DNA of 21,619 nucleotides, from the NCBI GenBank assembly GCA_963658575.1, contig CAVKQB010000035.1:1-21619 (forward strand), in the 5' to 3' direction. The notes beneath the pieces are model-generated. The model was given only the letters and a program-made list of their open reading frames with translations. It ran no database searches and had not been told where the DNA came from. Below, one piece after another: positions 7,671 to 13,387 of the stretch. Source of the DNA: W0P28-013 sp963658575 (GTDB lineage Bacteria > Bacteroidota > Bacteroidia > Bacteroidales > Paludibacteraceae). Within the stretch, counting starts at the first letter, position 1. Each line of letters opens with the position of its first letter. A program made the translations under genes and the position numbers.

Positions 7671-7785
7671 TAGCAAGTAGCAAGACAATTGATAATTGAT
7701 AATGAAGGGTTATAGGTGAGAGGTTATAGGTTATAGACTTTGTTGATACCGAAAACCTGTAACTTGAAACTCTTAAACTCTGAAA
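7668..7785. repeat. ~110-bp dispersed repeat, copy B
   Basis: Second copy of the repeat at 6834-6937, with the same start (TAGTAGCAAGTAGCAAGACA), the ATTGATAATTGATAAT block, TTTGTTGATACCGAAAAC and AACTCTTAAACTCTGAAA. It carries extra GGTTATAG-type duplications. Its first three bases are the stop codon of the 7056 gene. Confidence 0.85.
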
Positions 7786-7800
7786 TTTGAAATTAAAATT

Positions 7801-7834
7801 GTAGGCCATCGGCGAAAGTCGGTGGCTTACTTTT
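7801..7834 (+). terminator. hairpin terminator with GAAA tetraloop
   Basis: GTAGGCCATCGGC (7801-7813) pairs over 13 positions with GTCGGTGGCTTAC (7818-7830), counting three G-U pairs, around a GAAA loop, followed by TTTT. The U run is short. It would end transcription from the 7056 gene before the octamer array. Confidence 0.65.
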
Positions 7835-7884
7835 GAGCCCAAAAATAGACATTCAATTTTTCAAAAAAAAATTACAAACTACCT

Positions 7885-8141
7885 GACCAACCGACCAACC
7901 GACCAACCAAACCATTTTCGGGCGACACGTAGTAGTATATATATATCTAATAATCAGTAGTTTATATAATAATAGAAAAGTTAGAACCTTCATTTTTTGT
8001 TGGTTGGTCGGTTGGTCGATGGTTGGTCGGTTGGTCGGTTGGTCGATGGTTGGTCGACAAAATTTGCCTAACCACCCCCCTAAATAATACTGATATTCAA
8101 TAAGTTAAATCTTAAAAAAAGGCTCGGTTGGTCGGTTGGTC
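7885..8141. repeat. inverted octamer array, origin-like or operator
   Basis: GACCAACC occurs three times head to tail at 7885-7908. Its reverse complement GGTTGGTC occurs at 8002, 8010, 8021, 8029, 8037 and 8048, and again at 8126 and 8134: eleven exact copies in all. In the right arm GAT follows the copies ending at 8017, 8044 and 8141, giving steps of 8 and 11 bases. Between the arms (7909-8001) is an AT-rich core with TATATATATC and TTTATATAATAATA, and 8056-8125 is also mostly AT-rich. Iterons flanking an AT-rich unwinding zone are the standard design of replication origins, and a DnaA-like protein and primase are encoded upstream. The same array lies just upstream of a promoter at 8203, so an operator for the 8241 gene or the late region is the main alternative. 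Confidence 0.8.
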
Positions 8142-8202
8142 GATTTTTCAAAAATATCACACGTAAGAAGAAAAAAAAGAAAAATCCATTTTATTAACAA
8201 AA

Positions 8203-8234
8203 TTTGTGTTTTACCCGCGTATTGCGTAATTTTG
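8203..8234 (+). promoter_or_regulatory. Bacteroidota promoter (-33 TTTG, -7 TAATTTTG)
   Basis: TTTG at 8203-8206 and TAATTTTG at 8227-8234 are separated by 20 bases and match the Bacteroidota consensus TTTG / TAnnTTTG. The ATG at 8241 is only 6 bases after the -7 box, so the transcript probably begins at or within a base or two of the start codon. Confidence 0.72.
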
Positions 8235-8240
8235 TGGTCG

Positions 8241-8696
8241 ATGTCAGATATTTGCGTTTATTTGAAAGTGAAACCATATTTAGCCGAGTGGATTAAACAC
8301 GCTCACGGCGACCCTGTGCTGATGCCAAAGGATTCGCCCGAAAGCCGTCTGTTGAAACTCTTTTTGGAACGCCAGCCTGCCAACATACCTATCGATAAAC
8401 CGAGCGACTTCAATGTAGCTGTGCGCATACCTTGGTACAAAGAGAAAGACGCACGCACCTACTTCTACCTTTCGCCACGCGCAAAAGCGATGATAGTAGA
8501 GTGCTACGAAACAATGTTTCTGCACAACCTTTGGTGCGAACTGGGCAGTGTCGAAAATTTGACCTGTTCGCTCACGGCACTTCTCTATGCGTGGCTCGAA
8601 CGGCACGGCATGAGCGACGAACATTGGGAAACGGTGCGCCAAAAATACTACCGACTACGAAAAAGATATGCACGCGAATGTAATTTGAAAATTTGA
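8241..8696 (+). CDS. unknown phage protein, possible late-gene regulator
   Basis: This 151-residue protein is read from ATG 8241 (MSDICVYLKVKPYLAEWIKH). The frame is open back to a TTG at 8136, but those codons run through the octamer array and the promoter, so they are excluded. Visible blocks are KVKPYLAEWIKH near 9-20, PKDSPESRLLKLFL near 29-42, IPWYKEKDARTYFYLSPRAK near 63-82 and a basic C-terminus with HWETVRQKYYRLRKRYARE. I recall similar proteins in Bacteroidales mobile elements and phages, but with no assigned function. The helical, basic C-terminus and its position between the array and the virion genes would suit a DNA-binding regulator; this is inference. No signal peptide or membrane span. 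Confidence 0.75.
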   Translation: MSDICVYLKVKPYLAEWIKHAHGDPVLMPKDSPESRLLKLFLERQPANIPIDKPSDFNVAVRIPWYKEKDARTYFYLSPRAKAMIVECYETMFLHNLWCELGSVENLTCSLTALLYAWLERHGMSDEHWETVRQKYYRLRKRYARECNLKI

Positions 8697-8777
8697 CAAA
8701 AAAAAATTTCGACTTCAGGCCCGATTTTGAACAACCCCGAACAAGTGCGCACAAACCAAAAATAAAGTTTCAACAAT

Positions 8778-9194
8778 ATGAATTTACCTGGAATTTTTTC
8801 AGTAGAGCGAGCTGATGCCAACACCGTGCGCTTTTCGTCCACCACAACCATTGTCAATGGCATTGTCGACGATGTGGAAGTGTATGCGGACTTTGCACCA
8901 ATATGCACGGTGGGGCTTTCGTCGTGTACCACTGAATGCAAAACCGAAGTGGGGCAGCCTGTGCATCAAATAGAACTCACCTATTTCACCGAACATCGTC
9001 CCGACCACACGCCTACAAGCGTCTATCGCATAACCGACACCGAAGGGCGGCGTTTCCTTATTGGCACTGGCGAGGTGCCGCACCCCACCGTATCGTGGAC
9101 AGATAGTGTGCCATCGTCGCCAACAGCCAAACGTGGCTACACAGTGAAAGTGGCGTGGAAATCGACCGTTGGACTATTGACTTTAGCAGAATAA
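8778..9194 (+). CDS. unknown beta-rich phage protein
   Basis: The 138-residue product is largely alternating hydrophobic and polar residues, typical of beta structure: FSVERADANTVRFSS, VEVYADFAP, IELTYFTEH and VYRITDTEGRRFLIGTGE, then RGYTVKVAWKSTVG. It contains three Cys within about 15 residues (45-60). There is no signal peptide. It starts 81 bases after the previous gene behind an A-rich leader and is followed by a strong hairpin terminator, so it closes the transcript that starts at 8203. Placement just before the head protease suggests a virion or assembly protein, but no family is recognised. Confidence 0.65.
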   Translation: MNLPGIFSVERADANTVRFSSTTTIVNGIVDDVEVYADFAPICTVGLSSCTTECKTEVGQPVHQIELTYFTEHRPDHTPTSVYRITDTEGRRFLIGTGEVPHPTVSWTDSVPSSPTAKRGYTVKVAWKSTVGLLTLAE

Positions 9195-9218
9195 AGAACT
9201 TTTTTCCATCTATTTGTG

Positions 9219-9255
9219 CGAAAAGTGGCTGTTTGCGGCCGCTTTTCGTCTTTTT
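9219..9255 (+). terminator. intrinsic terminator after the 8778 gene
   Basis: CGAAAAGTGGC (9219-9229) pairs with GCCGCTTTTCG (9238-9248) over 11 positions with one G-U pair, around an 8-base loop, followed by TCTTTTT to 9255. It separates the 8241-8778 transcript from the capsid operon. Confidence 0.8.
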
Positions 9256-9274
9256 ATGTTGTATGATATTGTTT

Positions 9275-9282
9275 TTTCTTTG
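9275..9282 (+). promoter_or_regulatory. probable -7 box for the capsid operon
   Basis: TTTCTTTG followed by CAC resembles the TAnnTTTG -7 box but lacks the initial TA. It lies 23 bases before the ATG at 9306 and just after a terminator, where a new promoter is expected. A TTG at 9259-9261 is the nearest -33 candidate, but the spacing (13 bases) is short. Confidence 0.4.
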
Positions 9283-9305
9283 CACTGTAAAATAATATCG
9301 ATACA

Positions 9306-10382
9306 ATGGTGAAAAAGTATATCATAGATTTGGACGGCCCCATTGGCGGTTTTTATGCCAACAAGTACTATGTGAAAAAGATGTTGGCCGAGCACCCCAA
9401 CGAGGCGGTCGATGTGCGCATCAACTCGCTGGGCGGTGCGGTAGACGATGGTTTGGACATCGCTTCGCAGTTTCGCGAACACGGCAATGTAACCGCACAC
9501 ATTTTTGGACTCACTGCATCGGCAGCCACTATTGCTGCTTTGGGAGCTAAGCGTATCAAAATGAGCCGCAATGCGTTTGTGCTGTTTCACCGCGTATCGT
9601 CGTGGATTGATTTGTGGGGACAGATGAACGAAAGCCAGATAGAACAAGCCATAGCGCAATTGGAACGCGACAAAGAGGACAACAAAAAGTTCGACCTTGT
9701 GATTGCACGCATGTATGCCGACCGCTGTGGCAAAACGCTCGACGAGATGCACGCTGTGATGTGTCGGTCGGCGTGGCTCACTGCCACCGAAGCCAAAGAG
9801 ATTGGTTTTGCCGACGAACTGATTGACGAGGGCGAGTGTCCCGCTTTCACCAACTCGATGGCATCGAAATTCGCTGCGGTAGGCGTGCCTCTGCCGCCCT
9901 GTCCTGCTACAGCCGACGAACTAATCGGTACGCAAAACCTTGTGCAGGCTATAGTGGCAGGCGTTCGCAAAGTTTTTACACCCGATGTCAAAACCGACAC
10001 AATTATTATTACCAAAAACAATAGAAAAATGAGAAAAAACGTTGAATTTTCCGCCATCAACGCCCTGTTGCAGGTTGATGGTATTGACTTGAACGACGAT
10101 GCCACCGAGGTATCGTTGAATGAGGAGCAGTTGCGCGTCATCGACAGCAAGATGGCCACATTGCAGAGTGAAATCGACAGCCGCACAGCCGACTTGGCTG
10201 AAAAAGAGGCTGAAATTGAAAAGCTGCAGGCACAAGTGTCTGCGGCAAACGCAGAAATCGAAAAATTGAAAGCCGCCCCTGGAGACGACGACATTCGCAC
10301 CCACGAAGCGTGCGAAGAGAGTGAAGCCGGCAGCGTGCTGGAAAAAGCAATCAAAATGTTTAACGAAATAAAAGAAATTTGA
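9306..10382 (+). CDS. head maturation protease (ClpP-like) fused to scaffold
   Basis: The 358-residue protein begins with a Clp/S14-like phage protease domain (residues 1-175). VDVRINSLGGAVDDGLDIA near 36-53 is the oxyanion-side motif, GLTASAATIAALG near 68-80 holds the nucleophile Ser72, and NAFVLFHRVSS near 89-99 holds His95. WLTATEAKEIGFADEL near 157-172 is the conserved closing segment. After a linker, residues about 242-358 form a separate domain with a coiled coil (about 277-325; EIEKLQAQVSAANAEIEKLK), typical of a capsid scaffold. Such proteases cleave scaffold and capsid inside the prohead. The third catalytic residue is not obvious: the usual MDAETW-type site reads MCRSAW here. The TGA ends two bases before the capsid gene. 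Confidence 0.88.
   Translation: MVKKYIIDLDGPIGGFYANKYYVKKMLAEHPNEAVDVRINSLGGAVDDGLDIASQFREHGNVTAHIFGLTASAATIAALGAKRIKMSRNAFVLFHRVSSWIDLWGQMNESQIEQAIAQLERDKEDNKKFDLVIARMYADRCGKTLDEMHAVMCRSAWLTATEAKEIGFADELIDEGECPAFTNSMASKFAAVGVPLPPCPATADELIGTQNLVQAIVAGVRKVFTPDVKTDTIIITKNNRKMRKNVEFSAINALLQVDGIDLNDDATEVSLNEEQLRVIDSKMATLQSEIDSRTADLAEKEAEIEKLQAQVSAANAEIEKLKAAPGDDDIRTHEACEESEAGSVLEKAIKMFNEIKEI
10029..10382 (+). CDS. possible separately translated scaffold (nested start)
   Basis: An in-frame ATG at residue 242 of the protease gene has an A-rich leader (ACAATAGAAAA) much like real starts in this window, and it stands exactly where the scaffold domain begins (MRKNVEFSAINALLQVDG). Starting here would give a free 117-residue scaffold, as with the nested scaffold genes of lambda (C/Nu3) and related phages. 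The start is inferred from position and context only. Confidence 0.4.
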   Translation: MRKNVEFSAINALLQVDGIDLNDDATEVSLNEEQLRVIDSKMATLQSEIDSRTADLAEKEAEIEKLQAQVSAANAEIEKLKAAPGDDDIRTHEACEESEAGSVLEKAIKMFNEIKEI

Positions 10383-10384
10383 CT

Positions 10385-11335
10385 ATGGTAACCATTCCAA
10401 CAGCCGCCGATTTGGCTAAATCGGCGCAAAAGTTCCGTAAAGAACTTCTGATGATGCCCGTTTTGGCATTGGAACAATCGACGAACCACATGAGTATTCG
10501 CTCTGGTATTCGTTACAAAGAGACGGTGGGCGAACTGTCGGGCAACATTCAACTTGCTCCGTATAGCGAAAGTCGTATCGACAGCGACGGTGTAACAATC
10601 ACGCCGCGCGAATTGGAAACCTATTTTGGCTCTGTGGTGAAAAAATTTTCGCCAAACTCGGTGTATCAAACCATCTACGGTTCGAGTATCACAAAAGGCG
10701 AAGCACTGAAGCAGACCGACATAACGCGTCAGGTATTGGCCTATTTGGCACTTCAAATAGGTGTGAACCTGAACAAAGTGCTGTGGAGCGCAAAACGCAA
10801 AGCCACTGGCACCACATCTGCTGACCTGTTCGATGGTTTTGACACTATCACTGCTGCAGAAGTTACTGCTGGCACGCTCGCTGCTGCCAAAGGCAACTAT
10901 ACCAAACTGACCACTGCCATCACTGCATCGAATGCTGTTGATGCACTGAAAGGAATCTACGAGGCGGCATCTGACGAACTACAAGGCCAAGCCACGAAAC
11001 TCTTTTTGCCGAAAGACATCTACAATGCCTATGTAAAAGACTATCAGGCGACTGTTGGTGCTGTGCCCTACAATCGCGAGTACAAAAAGACCTACCTCGA
11101 AGGGTCGGACGACCTGTGCGAACTGGTAGCTCTACCCAACAAAAAAGGGTCGAAGTACATTCACCTTACCACCAAAGGCAACATGCTTATCGGTGTAGAC
11201 CAAATGAGCGACGCAGAGCGTATCGAGGTTGAAAAACACGAAGCCTTTGTGTTGCAGTTCATCGCCACCATGTTCTTTGGTTGCCAATTCGAGTCGATTT
11301 CGCCCGAACGTTTGTTTGTGGCCGAGCTTGCATAA
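10385..11335 (+). CDS. major capsid protein (HK97-fold, inferred)
   Basis: This 316-residue protein lies directly after the protease/scaffold gene, the normal place for the shell protein. The ATG at 10385 is chosen over an in-frame TTG at 10379 that overlaps the previous stop. The sequence has the expected traits: an N-terminal helix (ADLAKSAQKFRKEL), a section rich in small polar residues, a middle with FLPKDIYNAYVKDYQA, then LVALPNKKGSKYIHLTTKGN and GVDQMSDAERIEV, and an end close to the viral head-surface pattern FFGCQFESISPERLFVAEL. No export signal. The fold is inferred from length, context and resemblance to Bacteroidales phage capsid proteins. Confidence 0.82.
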   Translation: MVTIPTAADLAKSAQKFRKELLMMPVLALEQSTNHMSIRSGIRYKETVGELSGNIQLAPYSESRIDSDGVTITPRELETYFGSVVKKFSPNSVYQTIYGSSITKGEALKQTDITRQVLAYLALQIGVNLNKVLWSAKRKATGTTSADLFDGFDTITAAEVTAGTLAAAKGNYTKLTTAITASNAVDALKGIYEAASDELQGQATKLFLPKDIYNAYVKDYQATVGAVPYNREYKKTYLEGSDDLCELVALPNKKGSKYIHLTTKGNMLIGVDQMSDAERIEVEKHEAFVLQFIATMFFGCQFESISPERLFVAELA

Positions 11336-11344
11336 CCGCTAAAA

Positions 11345-11350
11345 AGGAGG
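11345..11350 (+). promoter_or_regulatory. consensus Shine-Dalgarno AGGAGG
   Basis: AGGAGG lies 7 bases before ATG 11358. Bacteroidota genes rarely use Shine-Dalgarno pairing, and no other gene in this window has such a site, so this one stands out and supports the start. Confidence 0.8.
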
Positions 11351-11357
11351 AATAAAT

Positions 11358-12047
11358 ATGAGTAAATGTAATCAAGCAGACATGTACGAAAGCCTGACCT
11401 TCTGCCCTGGTCAAGAGTCGTTTCCAGGTATTCAGGGAGTTGTGTATTTTTTGCCGAAACGAAGCATCGTGTCGTGGCCAAAGTTGCCAACGGTTGCGGA
11501 TTTGAAAGAGGGCGATTCGGTGGAACGGATAGCCAAATACGAGGGGTCGTTTGTGCTTGCTGCCGACAAAAAGTGGCGTAAGATGGACGTGGTAATGGAA
11601 GAGTCGCCCGTATCGAGCGAAAGCCAAGGCGAAATTCCGTCGAAATCGTTTGTAAACAAAGCGACGGTAAAGCTCTATTCTGCCGAGGAAGATGCCACGG
11701 CGTTCATTCGCCTTGCCAACAGCGACGACATGGTGTTCATTGTGTTTCAAAAGAACGGCAAAGCCCGTGTGGTTGGCTCGAAGATGTTCACTACCAGCGT
11801 GAAACCGAAACAGGAACTTGGTTCGACGGCTACAGACAAAGCGGGCACCACGCTCGAAATCGAAGCCACGGACAAATGCCCTGCGCCATTCTATATTGGT
11901 AAAATCGAAACCGAAGACGGCGACCTCGACGGTGCTACAGGCGAAGCGTGGATTGAGCCTGAACCCGAAGAAGATGCCAAAGAAAGCGAGGTTGTTGTGG
12001 ACGAAGCCGTTTCGGCCAATACCGATCAACCAACAAAAGATGTTTAA
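11358..12047 (+). CDS. probable tail tube or capsid decoration protein
   Basis: The 229-residue protein follows the capsid gene by 22 bases and has the window's only strong Shine-Dalgarno site, which suggests a product made in large amounts. It begins with MSKCNQADMYESLTFCPGQ and GVVYFLPKRSIVSWPKLP. The middle is beta-rich (SFVNKATVKLYSAEEDATAF, MVFIVFQKNGKARVVGSKMF), and a motif GTTLEIEATDKCPAPFYIG near 172-190 is like the 'ITVSAEDxxPxPxY' strand I associate with tail-tube-like or decoration proteins. The last 30 residues are acidic and disordered (EPEPEEDAKESEVVVDE). A strong hairpin terminator follows. Structural role likely; tube versus decoration not decided. Confidence 0.65.
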   Translation: MSKCNQADMYESLTFCPGQESFPGIQGVVYFLPKRSIVSWPKLPTVADLKEGDSVERIAKYEGSFVLAADKKWRKMDVVMEESPVSSESQGEIPSKSFVNKATVKLYSAEEDATAFIRLANSDDMVFIVFQKNGKARVVGSKMFTTSVKPKQELGSTATDKAGTTLEIEATDKCPAPFYIGKIETEDGDLDGATGEAWIEPEPEEDAKESEVVVDEAVSANTDQPTKDV

Positions 12048-12060
12048 TATCAAATTTCGC

Positions 12061-12104
12061 AGTAGAAGCACCGCACGCCGCTGGCGTGCTGCTTCTACTT
12101 TTTT
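12061..12104 (+). terminator. strong hairpin terminator after the 11358 gene
   Basis: AGTAGAAGCA (12061-12070) pairs with TGCTTCTACT (12090-12099), and GCACGCC (12073-12079) pairs with GGCGTGC (12083-12089). The result is a 17-bp stem with a 2-base bulge and a GCT loop, then TTTTTT to 12104. The downstream ATG is only 6 bases later and no promoter is seen between, so some read-through or antitermination is expected. Confidence 0.88.
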
Positions 12105-12110
12105 CTGATT

Positions 12111-12713
12111 ATGGACGACAAACTAACAGCAAGAATACAGGCATGGTTAGCATTGCCATCTGCCGAGCGCGACATGGTAGCAGGGGCCACCATGATGTTG
12201 CAACTTAACCGCAATCGCATACTCTACCAAAACGTCATTCGCCGTCCAGCTCGGTTTGCCGAAAAAGTGGAGTACGAACTGAAAAAGTTTTTGGCAATGC
12301 GTTTGAACAAAGTAACCACCGCCGATGTAGTACGTCTCGAACACAAGGTGCAGACAGAGATTGTACCTGTCATTGAGCGGTCGTTTGTGCAGGTAGCCGA
12401 CGGCACCCTGCAATTTGTTGGCAAACGTGCCGACCACGATTCGTTACCAGACGAGATTCAGGCCATCTATGTGGAACAGGCCACCATAGCACACCAGATG
12501 CGCGACTTACACGCTAAGCTGCGCCTGAAATCGGGACCCGAATACCAACCGTGCGACCGTTATCAGGATTTGGATTTGCTGATTTCGACCGCCAAAACCT
12601 ATTTGGCAAACTGGGAAAAATACGACACTTATAGCCAAGAACCAACTGCCGTGGCCGTTGTGGCGACTAAGAAAGCCCAAAACAAAGCAAAGTCAAAGGC
12701 CAAGAAAAAATAA
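12111..12713 (+). CDS. unknown virion-region protein enclosed by terminators
   Basis: This 200-residue, mostly helical protein is not assigned to a named family, though similar proteins near capsid genes of Bacteroidales phages come to mind. Visible blocks are ARIQAWLALPSAERDMVAGA near 6-26, MLQLNRNRILYQNVIRRP near 29-46, KVEYELKKFLAMRLNKVT near 51-68, and a Lys-rich tail KKAQNKAKSKAKKK that could bind nucleic acid or a partner protein. There is no signal peptide. The start is 6 bases after the U run of the upstream terminator, and another hairpin terminator follows its stop by 22 bases. It probably helps head assembly or packaging; this rests only on position. Confidence 0.7.
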   Translation: MDDKLTARIQAWLALPSAERDMVAGATMMLQLNRNRILYQNVIRRPARFAEKVEYELKKFLAMRLNKVTTADVVRLEHKVQTEIVPVIERSFVQVADGTLQFVGKRADHDSLPDEIQAIYVEQATIAHQMRDLHAKLRLKSGPEYQPCDRYQDLDLLISTAKTYLANWEKYDTYSQEPTAVAVVATKKAQNKAKSKAKKK

Positions 12714-12735
12714 GGTAATCGATCAACTTACAAGC

Positions 12736-12766
12736 GGCGATGCGGACACCCGCGTCGCCATTTTTT
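12736..12766 (+). terminator. hairpin terminator before terminase
   Basis: GGCGATGCGG (12736-12745) pairs with CCGCGTCGCC (12750-12759) over 10 positions with one G-U pair and an ACAC loop, followed by A and TTTTTT (12761-12766). It lies between the 12111 gene and the terminase small subunit, with no clear promoter after it. Confidence 0.82.
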
Positions 12767-12784
12767 AATCGACACCTATCTGCC

Positions 12785-13387
12785 ATGCCAATACCAAATA
12801 CACTTGATATTTGCCAGGAACATTTATTCAGCGATGCCGCCAAGATGGATGCCGCTGGTGTGCCTGCCATTGTGCGTGAGCGCATTGTGCGTTTGCGCGA
12901 TCTGTATAATGTGTGGCTTCAAAGTCCGTCGCTGCGTGCGCGCGAACTGGTTGAGCGTGATGCGGCGCAATATGGGCTGCACAAATCGGCCGCCTACGAA
13001 GATGTCAAATTAGTGCGCCTGCTGATCGGCGACCTGAACGAAGCCTCGAAAGAGTTTCACCGCTGGCGGTTCAACGAGATGATACTGCGTGCCGTAGAGT
13101 TGGCCGAAAAGAAAGACGATGTGCGTTCGTTGGTGGCTGCGCTCGACAAATATGCCAAGTACAACAAACTCGACCAAGAAGACGAGCAAGACAAACCGTT
13201 TGAGGTGATAGCCGTGCAGCCTTTCGAGCCGACCGAAAATCCCGAAGTGATTGGCATAAAGCGTGTGCCAAACATTGTGGAGAAAATCAACAAAAAGATA
13301 AAGCAGTATTGGAACGAAGACATCGAAGATGTAACGCTCGAACCAGCCGATTTCGACGAAGAGAAAATATTTGCACCCAAACCATGA
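12785..13387 (+). CDS. terS: terminase small subunit
   Basis: The 200-residue protein lies directly upstream of the large terminase, sharing an ATGA overlap. An in-frame ATG at 12740 lies inside the terminator stem, so ATG 12785 (MPIPNTLDICQEHLF) is used. Residues about 25-80 contain a helical DNA-binding region (ERIVRLRDLYNVWL, RARELVERDAAQYGLHKSAA, YEDVKLVRLL) like the HTH of small terminases. It is followed by an oligomerisation-type helical stretch (ASKEFHRWRFNEMILRAVEL) and an acidic C-terminus. TerS recognises the packaging site and stimulates the large subunit. Assignment rests on position, size and the helical pattern. Confidence 0.78.
   Translation: MPIPNTLDICQEHLFSDAAKMDAAGVPAIVRERIVRLRDLYNVWLQSPSLRARELVERDAAQYGLHKSAAYEDVKLVRLLIGDLNEASKEFHRWRFNEMILRAVELAEKKDDVRSLVAALDKYAKYNKLDQEDEQDKPFEVIAVQPFEPTENPEVIGIKRVPNIVEKINKKIKQYWNEDIEDVTLEPADFDEEKIFAPKP

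Noticed and set aside
7885..8141. CRISPR array
   Set aside because: Octamers are directly adjacent or 3 bases apart; no 25-40-base repeats or unique spacers.
8136..8240. N-terminal extension of the 8241 gene from TTG 8136
   Set aside because: It would translate part of the octamer array and the promoter; ATG 8241 fits both better.
9587..10756. A 389-codon minus-strand reading frame across protease and capsid genes
   Set aside because: Ser/Cys/Phe-rich antisense composition with no motif, opposite two firm plus-strand genes.
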